NCBI GenBank assembly: GCA_902806565.1
Contig: CADCXA010000044.1
Span: 496,001 to 560,000, forward strand
Reading direction: 5' to 3'
From: Hypoxylon rubiginosum
Taxonomy: Eukaryota; Ascomycota; Sordariomycetes; Xylariales; Hypoxylaceae
Length of the DNA: 64,000 nucleotides
Of the stretch, positions 32,703-44,199 are shown piece after piece. Each line of letters begins with the position of its first letter. Within the stretch, counting starts at the first letter, position 1. The notes under the pieces were generated by a model that ran no database searches, was not told where the DNA came from, and was given only the letters and a program-made list of their open reading frames with translations. Position numbers and translations under genes: made by a program.

Positions 32703-35130
32703 ATGGCTTCCCTTCGCCTGATCATTGAGGACGGCCATTTCCAAGATGCACACGGGAGGCATGTCTTGCTAAGGGGCATCAATGTCGCAGGCGACGCCAA
32801 ACTTCCTAGCGAACCCGATGTACCATCACATGTTGTCCAAGATTTCTTCGATGGCGACAATGTTAAATTCCACAACCGACCCTTTCGTAAAGAGGATGCC
32901 CACATACATTTCTCTCGCCTAAAACGCTTTGGATATAATACCATTCGCTATGTTTTCACCTGGGAAGCCATCGAGGCGGCCGGCCCTGGGAGGTATGATG
33001 AGGTTTGGATTCAGCACACGATCGACGTCTTGAGGACGGCCAGAGACTATGGCTTCTATATATTCATGGATCCGCATCAAGATGTCGTATGCATTTCCAA
33101 TTGTCTCCTTTATAGTACGTGCGCATGCTGATTGTTATGATTGATTAGTGGTCGCGATACTGTGGCGGATCCGGCGCACCCATGTGGACGATCTATGCCT
33201 GCGGACTGAATCCTCAGAGTTTCGCTGCTACCGAGGCTGCTATAGTGCATAACACGTATCCCGAGCCCGAAAACTTCCCCAAGATGATATGGTCTACCAA
33301 CTATTACCGATTAGCGGCAGCGACAATATTCACGCTCTTCTTCGCCGGACGAGACTTCGCGCCGAAGTGCATTATAGACGGTGTCAATATTCAAGACTAC
33401 CTACAGGGGCACTTCATCCGTGCCTGCGAGCATCTCGCAAAGCGCATACACGAGGCTGGCGATATAGAGAATGACGTCGTTTTTGGATGGGAGAGTCTAA
33501 ATGAGCCGGGCAGAGGGATGATTGGGCATGCCGACCTAAGCATAATACCTGATGAGCAGAAGCTGAAAAAGGGCAGCTGTCCGACATTATGGCAGGCTAT
33601 CTTAACCGGCTCCGGACGGGCATGCGAGGTTGATTCGTGGGATATGGGAGGCCTGGGTCCATACAAGGTCGGGCGAATCCTAATCGATCCTCATGGCGAG
33701 ACTGCCTGGCTGCCAGAGAGTTATGACGACTCTCGGTATGGTTGGAAGCGAGATCCTGGCTGGAGATTAGGGGAATGTATCTGGGCCCAGCACGGAGTGT
33801 GGGATCAGGCCACAGATATACTCACACAAAAGAGCTATTTCGAGAAGCACCCAACCAACGGCAACAAGCTAGATTACCATGCGTTTACGAATACGTACTT
33901 CATGGCATTCTATCGGAAATATCGAGATGCCATCAGAGCTATCCACAAGGACGCAATTATGCTATGTCAACCGCCCACCCTTGAATTACCTCCTAGCATC
34001 AAGGGCACCGAAGATGACGACCCGAGAATGGTTTATGCACCGCACTATTACGATGGAATTACGCTCATGACCAAGAAGTGGAATCGGACGTGGAACGTGG
34101 ACGTTGTCGGGGTTCTTCGTGGTCGCTACTGGCATCCGGCCTTCGCCATCAAGATTGGCGAGACAGCCATCCGGAACAGCTTCAAGGAACAGCTTGCAGC
34201 TATAAAGAAGGAAGGCCAAGACTACATGGGCAACCATCCGTGCATACTGACCGAATTCGGTATTCCGTACGATATGGATGATAAACAAGCTTACAAAACG
34301 GGTGACTATTCCAGCCAATCTGCGGCTATGGATGCCAATCATTTTGCCGTCGAGGGCGCAATGATGGAGGGATACACTCTGTGGTTATACTCAGCAACGG
34401 TAAGACAGGCTCCAATTTACTGCTACTTTCTCACTGCTGACTGCGTACCTAGAATGACCACCAGCGGGGCGACCAATGGAATGGCGAGGATTTATCCATC
34501 TTTTCCGTCGATGACCAGACCCTGCCGGTTTCTGCTATTCCGCGGACGCCCGACCTCAACCAGTCAACATCCAGCCTCTTAAAACTTGCGACCGCTAATA
34601 CTAGACAAGAGGTAGATGATGAGACTTCGGTGACGCCCAGCAATTTGAAGCGCACCCTTACGAATCCTTCGATTTCGTCAAAGCGGCCTAGCTCGGATCC
34701 CGAATTGACCAACGCTCCAGGTTACCGTGCTGCGGAGGCGTATGTTCGCCCTGCGCCGATAGCTACGAACGGAGCAATTATAGACTACGTATTCGACCTG
34801 AAGAACTGCGAATTTACGCTGAACATCGAGGGAACCAAGGCTACGGCTGACGATTTCCCCACAACAGTGTTCCTGCCGGAATACCATTTCCCCAAGGAGC
34901 AGTGCACGGTGGCAGTCAGCTCGGGCAAATGGGAGATTAGCACCGACGATGAGGAGCGGACCTGGGTGCAGAAGCTCCGGTGGTGGCATAGCGACGGTAA
35001 GCAGAGCCTCAAAGTGACTGGTCTGATACGGCCACACAATAGCTTGGCGGGCACAGCTGAGGAGGCTGGATACCTCGAGCAGTGTCAACAATCCTACGGG
35101 GTTGACTTGAAAAGCTGCAGCGTTATGTAA
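32703..35130 (+). CDS. GH5-family steryl-beta-glucosidase / glucosylceramidase-like enzyme
   Basis: Three exons (32703-33086, 33149-34399, 34453-35130) join in frame to 770 aa. The TIM-barrel opens with GHFQDAHGRHVLLRGINVAG, then FTWEAIEAAGPGRYDE and FIFMDPHQDVWSRYCGGSGAP. The acid/base Glu247 sits in FGWESLNEPGRG and the nucleophile Glu497 in ILTEFGIPYDMDD, both in the GH5 positions. A C-terminal beta domain follows a Ser/Thr-rich linker at about 555-620. The size and these motifs match the fungal cytosolic enzymes that cleave glucosyl-sterols or glucosylceramide (the EGCrP2/Sgl1 group); the substrate cannot be told from sequence. There is no signal peptide. The chain ends KSCSVM, a CaaX-like prenylation motif (see findings). 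Confidence 0.85.
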
Positions 35131-37586
35131 TCGGCGCCGCAGTTTTAAGGGGTGGGAGATATATATGTACCTATTTAATAATTCGGCCTCTGCGATTCTT
35201 TGCAGGCTGCTTTCGCGATATTGGTTGCCTCCAGATCATGCCTAAATCCGGGACATGAGTGACGATAAAAGGGTGTCCGGAGAGAGTCTTGGGTTGCACG
35301 ACTTAAGGGTTGGGCGCATAAGCCTGCTGAGGAGCAATTTCGATCTACGACACAATCTGCCTGCATGTCTCTGCGACCCCGATCAGCTGCAAGGCACGTC
35401 AGGCACCTCGACTCAATTAATTCGAGGACTTGAAACGGACCCCAACTGTGGACTAGACGACATCGAATTCTATGGTATTTTTCATTGGCGATAATTCGAA
35501 GCTTGCGGAACGCAGCGTTGCGCTTAGTTACGCCGTCAAAGCCCCTGAGCCCCTGCTACTGATTGATTCGTTGATCCGTGTGTGTATTTCGAGTACCTAC
35601 CCAGGTAGAGGCTAAGCGGTTCTTGAGCCTCGTGTAGACCACTGCCTAACTGCTGCGGAATCCTATGGTTCTACGATAGTGCGTGCGCTTATAATTGCGG
35701 CCCCTTCCAGAGTACTTGAATATTCGAGACACTTAGCCGCGATACAACTGATGTCGCCTTATCTACCGTACACAATGCTCGTGATAAAATGGCGTATAAT
35801 CCTTCTTCTAGGTAGCACACGTGTATGTCCTCGTCAATAGACGATTTCGACATGCCGATTCCCGGCCTTAGCCAAACAATCGACCGAAGCCTCGGGATAC
35901 GCCGGTAATGCCGATCTAGCCGCAATAGGTCTAAGACGGCGATGGGGCAGTCCAGTCCTGGCAAGTCCTGCAAGCTGCAAGCTGCGGGTGCTTCAGTCGT
36001 CGAGTGGACCGGGAGACGAGGGGTTGCGGACGAATGCCATGCGTCCAGCGCATCAAAGCAAATGGGATGATGCGCTTCTATCTCGCCTGTATCTGGTCTG
36101 ATGGTTGCCACCTCCAGCACCTCTGCACCTCACAGTGGTTACACAACATTCGGACAGCGTCTTTGCGACTCTCCTTGTTTTCCTTGTGTCCTTGCTTCCA
36201 ATATCCCTAGAGAAGAATGTGAAGGGTGAAACCACTCCAGGGCTTCAATTGAGACATTGAAGCGCTTTCGTGTTCCTTTTTTTTTCTTTTTTCTTTCGCA
36301 AATAATTCGTATCGGAAAAGAAGAATTCGCAGTGCCACCAAGGTTACAGCCGGGCAGCTTGACGAAAGTGCAATTGACTTTGGGGTCAATGACAATGAAA
36401 AAAAAAAAATGAAGTCTGAGAGCCAACCGCTGTAACGGCCCTCCCCTTTTTTTTATCACCCAAATATCCCCTTTTCAGGTCTGTTTTATTGCCATTACCA
36501 CTCAAAGCTCAAGAGTAGATTATACAATGCACCCATGATTTCAAGTTTCTTGTTGGATGTTAGGGGTAGTAACAAAAGATTGTAGATTATAAGGTACATA
36601 TCAACATTGTTATTATGTATTATCTTCGGGATCTGGACCGTACGCGGAGCCAAACCCGAATCATCACACATCCGTGGGTATACATCTCCACTATTGGAAC
36701 CCTGTCGAGCCTGTAAGCGCGTAGCCGCCGACAATTATCACGCTACTGTGAGGCCCCCCCCTGGGTCCCCTCAAAGCCCTGTTTGGACTGATGTGGTACG
36801 TACGACGTTGGAGTGAGCACTAGTGTAAGAAAGTTGGGAAGGTCGCTGCGGAGAGCGACTAAAGACTAGACCAAACTTAGTCGGTCGAAGGCCCAGGTCT
36901 AGGCTGCTAGGACTAAAAAACAACCCTTGACACCAAAAAAAAACAACCGCCCACGATCTCTTCGGACGCTAAGCTAGACTCATCATCAGCGCCCGCATAA
37001 CGACATACGACTACGACTACGACTACGGCGACGACGACGATCGACTACGAAGACGACGACGCTACCGAAGATATTATAACGATTACTCTCAATACTATAC
37101 CCATCACTCTGCTAATCATGGTTGCCGCCGTTGCTGCTACCATCATCGTACCCAATTCGTGACTAGGGCTTTTCGCAGAATCTGTCTGAGCTGTTCTGCG
37201 TGTGTTGGTTCAAAGTACCGCCATTGACGGAGTCGATAAAGAAATACACCGAGGAATCTGTCGCTCGCTCAATCGTCGCATTTCAAAAAAAGTCTCCAAG
37301 TATTGTAGATTCCATCGCGATCATTACTGGAGCCTTGGCTTGTCACTGAGCCGTCCTTGTCGTACACGAGCGACTCTCCATTGTTTCAACTCTTCGTCGT
37401 TTGTGTGCTGGTGTGCCATTATCTAACGACCTCTTTCATCTTCAACTATCCGCGATTGCGCCGAGTCGTCGAGTCGTTCCGCCCGTCCAATTTACATCCG
37501 AATTCGATCGCTTCCTTTGCAACTATCTACCTGGGAGATACGAGGACGACCCGTCGTACCCGTCGTACTCGTTTCCTCTGCCCATC
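35131..37586. other. Long intergenic region and 5' leader of the MAPKKK gene
   Basis: About 2.4 kb without a gene I can support. Landmarks are a pyrimidine/T-rich tract near 36275-36295, poly-A at 36398-36409 and T8 at 36447-36454, and a GAC/CGACTA microsatellite at about 37005-37062. The last part before 37587 is likely 5' UTR: a long frame is open upstream of the ATG, but only with a TTG start. Confidence 0.45.
37005..37062. repeat. CGACTA / GAC microsatellite
   Basis: Repeats of CGACTA followed by GAC triplets, about 520-580 bp upstream of the MAPKKK ATG, probably in its promoter or leader. Confidence 0.6.
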
Positions 37587-40500
37587 ATGTATCAAAATAC
37601 CCAACAAAATCCGGCGCGGCCGTTCCAGGTCGTCCCCCCGCCGCCACCGCCTATGTCCCCACCCGTATCTGGACAACCTGGACAGTTGAATACCATGATG
37701 AACATCCCACCCCCGCCCCCGAGATATCCCAGTGCGCCATCTGCAACCGGTAGTGTGGTGCTACCGCCGCCGCCTGGCCCTCCGCCAAATAGCGCTCTAG
37801 GTCCGCAGCCTCCATGGCCGGCCGGCTGGGGCCGCACGTACAGTGCCCAGGCCGGCTTCACGATTCCGCCGCCACCCGCCGGTGGTCCTGTACCGTCGTA
37901 TAACCCTAAACTCCATTCACAGGCTTCGAATGGTACCCTGTCGATGCCTCCTCCTCCTCCCCCGACGAACGACCTGATGTCTGGTACGTATAGGCCCGGA
38001 AACGACCCGAACGAAGCGATGGTATCTGCGACGTATATACCAGGAGGCGATACATATGGTGAAGGCGTGGGAATACCAGGTTTCTTTCCAGAAGATGTGG
38101 CATCCCATTCGTCGACTTCTCAAGCCTCCTGGTCCACATCAAATCAGACGAATAGCGTGAGTACTGCCAGTACTACACCAGCAGACGATAGCAATCGCGG
38201 GTTGCTATATGCCAATATGTTCAACAGCCGCATGATGTCCACAACTTCAAATGCGACAATTCATTCTGAGATACCTCCTGAGCTGGCAGCGAAATGGCCT
38301 CTCGATCATGTATTGCTATGGTTAGCCGCGAACCATTTCTCCAAGGAATGGCAGGAGACGTTTAAGAACCTCAACATTCATGGAGCGCAGTTTCTCGAAC
38401 TCGGGAGTCAGAAAGGCGGCCGGGGCAATTTCGGCATGATGCACCAACTCGTATATCCGCGATTGGCGCACGAGTGCGTTACCAATAACATGAACTGGGA
38501 CCAGCCGAGAGAGAGAGAAGAGGGCAAGCGTATGCGCCGTCTTATACGCAGTATAGTTACTGGAAAACCGCTCGATAGTAACAAGTCGCTACCAGCTCAT
38601 GCCAGTAGGGAGTCCCTCAATGGCTCCCATGCGCAGAGTGCCGGAACAGATGCAGAGTCTCCGAATACTCCGATCAAACCGAATTCCAGCGCCCGAGGAT
38701 TTTCCCAGAGCCGGGCTACGACTATGCCAACTCTTAGCAGCACAATGAGCTCAGATTCCAACCATCGAGCCATGTTAAAGAACATCGATGTCGATAGCAC
38801 TCGTAGGCTGAGCCCAAGCCTAAGCGAATATGGGGATAACAACTATCGGGCTGCGCTGCGAAGCGACAGTCCTGGATCGAGCCCAAAGCTGTCTACAGCG
38901 TTTCTAACTCAACCTTCATCAGGAAATTTGTCTCCATCTGGCAGATTTCATCATCACAAGTCTCGAAATAGTACCGATTCCGTTTCCTCGAATGCGGCCA
39001 TATATGGATCTGGCGTGCCGCCTGAAGCTGGACAACTTTTGCGGAACGGCATGAGCGGAATTGGTGATATGATCCACGCTAGTCGGAGCGATCGACGATA
39101 TAATAACGATGGAAAGCATTCGGAATCTAGTGATAGGCCTGGCTCGGCCGAACCGTCCTCGGCAAGGGACAACAAGAGCTTTCTTAGTTTCTTGAAACGG
39201 AAAAACAAGCAAAAGGACGACGGCTCGTTTCCCTCTCCTGACGATGGGGACTCCCCTACCAGTCCCAACCTGATGAAGCCTCGATTAGGGACCCCTCCGC
39301 CAGAAGCGGTTCAGGACTCGGCGCCGACTTTCAGGCGCAATAAAAATGGTTCTAGAGCATTGATCCTTGTTACATTGGATGGATGGCACTATCGACTATG
39401 CGACGTCACAGATTGTGATACAGCCGCGGACTTGCGTACTAATATCTGTATGAACCTAGGGCTTGCAGACCCACGGGCATTTGATATCTTCTTGACCGAA
39501 TTAGGACGCGAGACACACGACGAAGCGCTGGAAGACCAAAGTCTGTGGATTCATAAGCGAAATAAAGTAGATGGTTTCGGCTCTCTGAAGTTTTTCGTCA
39601 AGCTAAGCGCACCGAGCGATAGTAGTCGCAACGTTCCAGCTTCTCTTACTCCAGGTTATCTAGCTCCCAGCTCTAACCTAAACGAAGATGCTTACGCTCA
39701 CCTCAACGGCCGTACGAGGTCAAGCTCGTCGCCTCCTAGTTCGAGAAATAATACCATTTCAGCCGGTTCGCAGCCGAATGACGCTAATTTGGCCACCAAG
39801 GCCAGCGAATATCGGGCTGAAGTTGAGAAGCAACAGGCAGCGTACCTAGCAAAGCGAAGACAAGCCATCAAGGAATCGTCGCCGCATGAGAGTTCCCCGC
39901 AAGCTGGAATTGTCGGTAGGAATGTGGACTTTGACCACCCGCGCATATCACCGTTCGAGGAGAAGAAGCTGGATATCCTCCTGCCGCAGAGGAAAGCACC
40001 TGCGCCGCCAGGCGTTGAGACTGCCACCCTGATCAAGGCCAACTCGCTGAGCAGAAAGACAGGCCATAACATGCGACTATCCCAAGGTAGCTTGGATGGA
40101 TTCCCTAGCCCAAGGCGCCCGACGACTTCGACAAGCGGGACGAACCAGGATACGTGCCGCTCCATGGGGCCTCCTTCGCCGCCAGCAGGTTCAGCTCTCG
40201 GAGCTCTGGTCAACATGGGAAGTGCCTGGGGCCGGCTGGGACGACCCTCGGCTCCCGGAGCGCAGCAACGTCCGGTATCACCCAACCGGAATACTGCGGC
40301 ACCGGCAGCTGGAACAGACTTCGTAGAACAAAAAGGTAAGGGAGCAATGGCAAGCGTTGATTTTGGCATGACTGGCTCGGGTCGCGGTAGTCGGTCGAGG
40401 TCTGGTTCGCCCGGTTCCCTGACATGGGGCCGCGGCGATATACCATTCGTCGTACCAGACTACTCGCCCGGTGGCACCCCACTCTTTGGCAACCAGGACA

Positions 40501-42588
40501 AACCCCAGCTTAATCCAGATACTAAACTACATGAAGTAGCACGCCGAGCGCCGTCCCCCGGTGACCTTAGCCCGAGCACGACACATCCTTCTGCTGGAAC
40601 CGACACTGGACCAGGAAACTCCCCGAGCAACCGTCGCAAATCCCACGGACCCGATGTGGACTTCACCGAGACGGATGTTCAATTCTCCAAACCGTCCGTG
40701 TCTACCAAAGTGGTGGGTGATGACTCTCCCGATGATTCGGACGATGGTCTATTTGCCATACCGATGAGAGGAAGGCAGCCGTCGAAGAAGGCGGTCCGCA
40801 AACAACCCAGCCGCAACGAGACAAGTGTACTTGATAGCGACTCGGAATCGAGCGAGGGCAAGAGACCAAACCTGAGAGTCAAGACAACGAGGTCTAAGAA
40901 GAATTTGTCGGTGTCGTTTAACTCTTCGCCTGGCGCTTCCAATACACCCGATTTAGAGGATGATGAGGGAAGTATCCGGAGCGGCCGCGACTCTCATCGC
41001 CGCACGCCAGCAACTCCAGGCTCGGAGCAATGGCAGTCGGATGATAGCAAACTTAACCGCCGCAAATCGTTCGTTGACCGTGGTGTGTGGGCCAATCGTC
41101 CACCTCCCGAGGCTTTGCTCAGCAACCTTGATGCCTTCTTCCCCGAGCTCGATCTGGATCAACCTGTGCTTGACGAGAACGAGCTACCAGTGTCACCCAT
41201 AAACGAGCTAGAGGAACTTCCTGGTGGAAGCGGCAAAGCTCCTGCATCTACCCTATCCCTTCCTCCCGCTGCCGGGACTTCCACTGCGAGGTCCTCCGTG
41301 TACAACGAAAGCGATACACTAGGCTCTGACGAGTCTACTCTTAAAGCATTGGAGCGGCCGCCGTCGATCGCATCGGTTGCGAACCGGAACATTCAGCGCT
41401 CGAGCGGTCTTGGCCGGATGAAGTCTATTCGAGAAGTGGCACGTGGTGCCCACGAGGCGAATAAGCGCTTTACCACGTCTTCGGCCGGTGCTGGCGCTGG
41501 AGCGACGTCGATGATCCAGCGCCGTAAGAGTACGAAGATGTTTGGTGCCAATGTTGTACAAATTCGCCCCGAACGCGGTTCGATGATTGTACCACAGATT
41601 CCGCAGGATGTGCTCCCGAAGCGACAGACTACCTTCCGATGGTTCAAGGGTGAGCTTATTGGTAAAGGAACGTACGGGCGCGTATACCTTGGTATGAACG
41701 CAACCACCGGTGAATTTTTGGCCGTCAAGGAAGTCGAAGTCAACCCGAAAGCCGCCGCAGGAGATAAGAACAAGATGAAGGAACTCCTAAAAGCCTTGGA
41801 CCAGGAAATCGACACCATGCAGAACCTGGACCACGTGAATATTGTGCAGTACCTAGGGTGCGAGAGGAAAGAGACAAGCATAAGCATCTTCCTCGAGTAT
41901 ATTTCCGGTGGTAGCATCGGGTCCTGCTTGCGCAAGCACGGAAAATTCGAAGAGCCGGTGGTGAGCTCGCTGACGAGGCAGACCTTATCGGGTCTTGCAT
42001 ACCTGCACCGCGAGGGTATCCTCCACCGAGACTTAAAGGCCGATAATATACTGTTGGACGTGGACGGGACTTGCAAGATTTCCGACTTTGGCATCAGCAA
42101 GAAGACAGACAACATCTACGGCAACGACAAGACCAACTCGATGCAGGGGTCGGTGTTCTGGATGGCGCCCGAGGTGATCCGGTCACAAGGAGAAGGGTAC
42201 AGCGCCAAGGTCGACATCTGGAGTTTGGGATGCGTCGTGCTCGAAATGTTCGCTGGCCGGAGACCCTGGAGTAAGGAGGAAGCAGTAGGCGCGATCTACA
42301 AAATTGCCAATGGCGAAACACCACCGATTACGGACGATGTGCGCGAGGCAATTAGCCCATACGCCCTGGGATTCATGTTGGATTGCTTTACTGTGTACGT
42401 GTTCACTTCCAACTGCCCCCCTTTCGTATATGTTATTCCTTTCTCGTTGCTAACAAGAACGCAGTGATCCCAGGGATCGTCCCACGGCCGAGCGCTTGCT
42501 AAGACAGCACGAGTTCTGCGATCTCGATACGGATTACAATTTCTTCGACACTGATCTTTACGCGAAGATTAGGGGCACTTTCCAGTAG
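37587..42588 (+). CDS. BCK1: Cell-wall-integrity MAP kinase kinase kinase, Bck1/Mck1 type
   Basis: Two exons (37587-42394, 42465-42588) give 1643 aa; the ATG at 37587 (MYQNTQQNPARPFQV) is the first in frame. Order: a proline-rich region (about 10-135); a SAM-type domain at about 229-300 (WPLDHVLLWLAANHFSKEW); a long Ser/Pro-rich stretch; a Ras-association-like domain at about 588-680 (SRALILVTLDGWHYRLCD); a second disordered region; and the kinase at about 1350-1615. The kinase has the glycine loop GKGTYGRVYLG, Lys1381 in AVKEVEV, HRDLKADN with Asp1482, SDFGISKK with Asp1500, and MAPEVI. The architecture and GTYGRVYLG/ISDFGISKK motifs match the fungal Bck1 MAPKKK that acts between Pkc1 and the Mkk-Slt2/Mps1 kinases in cell-wall integrity. 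The single intron near the 3' end interrupts the C-lobe. The kinase appears fully active. Confidence 0.93.
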
Positions 42589-44199
42589 ATTCCCAGCCGA
42601 GGGGAGGGCGAGATAACAGCTCAAGAGCAAGGACAATCCTAGACACAGCTCGTATATATAAAAGCTCGTACCCATTCGCCACCTAGACGACCTTAGAGAC
42701 GACCCGGAGACATTCAGTTGCATCAAGAACGAAACGGCCATCATACCTATTCGATAGTATGGCACTGTCATCATTGGATTAAACATATATCGTCACGTAC
42801 TATACCAATATCGGGGGGGAATAGACATCTACACAGCAATGATTATGTTGGATAATTCGCTCCTTCCATTAGCACGGCGTTTGAGGGGGGGCTTCTAGAG
42901 AAAGAGGGCTGGCTCAGTGCGGTTGGGATACTTTAAATAAAAAATCGGGCTGGGCCTTTGAGATGTTGCATATCGTCGACGTATATATGTAGCTATTTTT
43001 CACGAGAGCGAGTTTTTTTTTTTTTTGGACGAATGAATGGCACGCAATTATGAATGGTCTGAGACGAAATTTCCATCTAGATACGTCCGCTGCGTGCATT
43101 GGTAGAGTAACATGTTGGCCGAAGAGGAAATGAGATTTCGTGACATTAAATCGCTCAGTGTCCATGCTGCGGAAGACAGTCTTGCATGATCCTGATGCAA
43201 TACCATAGCTTTAATTACCTAGGTAGTAGCTGAAGAATGAAGGAGTAATGTCGGGGGTAAATGACACCTAAATACTACCCCCTGAATGATCCGGCCTATA
43301 TGTATATTATGATACAAGAAAAAAAAAAATGCAAAAGCTCAGCCAGGTTCGAGCCCCCGGCGGGGCTCGAACCTGGCTTACGAAAATCCTCGGGAGGATT
43401 TTACTATGGGGCCGGGCGCGGGGCGGGGCCGGGTTCTCATACTCTAACCACTAGGCCATTGGGCCACTTGGCCCACGGTGGCCCAGTGGTTAGAGGAGCT
43501 CTACCCGGCCGATGGAAAGTGCTCTGTTGCTATGGAATATGACCCGTCCTTCGGCTGGGGGGGTTTATTATCGCGAGCTTCCTTTACGCCACAGATGAGT
43601 CTGAGCTTTGAAGGCTCTGGATTGGCTTAGCCACACCTACGTGCACGGATGAAGAATTCTTCATAAAATCAATTGAATTATTTTTTTTCCAATATCGCTT
43701 AAAAATATTGATAATTATTAGTATAGTTTAATAAAGCTTGTTTTGCGTGACCTTTTTTATCTTTTTATACTATTTGTGCAGTGGAGCGTACCCGCATAGT
43801 TCCACTAATTCGCCACAAGTATAAATTTAGTATCGCAGAGCCGCAATCTAAAATCGACATCTGAAATACGTGCCCCCTACCTACACGAATTTTTGCAAAC
43901 TCCTATAGTCGCGTTACACGCCGGGAGACATGTATTAGTGTTCGGTAGGCAGTCTCCCGTCTGTGTATGTATCCTTCGCTACCTAGGTAGGTGCCTAGAT
44001 ACAGAAGATGCCACGTAGGTATTCCAAGACTTGTAATCATGTGAGGCATACACGAATGCAACGCTGCGCAAAGACATCGATCCACCCAAAGCCTCTATGA
44101 GAGCCACAGCCGTAACTACATAATGCTGAAGCAGCACATATACCGATGAAACAGTTGCGTATTCCGTTTTGTGCCGTACCTAGCTACAGTCCGTAACAG
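42589..44199. other. Intergenic region with a palindromic Pol III-like unit
   Basis: 1.6 kb between the MAPKKK and SRPK-like 3' ends. It holds the tRNA-like palindrome at 43319-43510 and otherwise only A/T runs and short frames. Confidence 0.5.
43319..43510 (-). repeat. tRNA-derived, SINE-like palindromic Pol III unit
   Basis: Read on the minus strand, it has an A-box-like TGGCCTAGTGGTTAGAG (43458-43442), a B box GGTTCGAGCCC (43373-43363) about 70 nt further on, and an oligo-T run of 11 (43329-43319), which together form a complete Pol III promoter and terminator set. The B box is doubled as a perfect 17-bp palindrome with a 4-nt loop (43341-43357 and 43362-43378). The A box is doubled inverted at 43479-43495, within 32-nt arms 43427-43458 and 43479-43510. 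A third stem (43383-43390 with 43395-43402) lies between. It does not fold as a normal tRNA, so I favour a SINE or a rearranged tRNA relic. Confidence 0.5.

Noticed and set aside
35689..36120. 143-codon minus-strand frame upstream of the MAPKKK
   Set aside because: It begins with GTG, has no family resemblance or supporting splice pattern, and lies in a promoter-like region.
37401..37586. Longer N-terminus for the MAPKKK
   Set aside because: The frame is open, but its first codon is TTG; the first ATG is at 37587.
43341..43510. Standard tRNA gene
   Set aside because: Boxes are too far apart, duplicated in inverted orientation, and no cloverleaf can be drawn.
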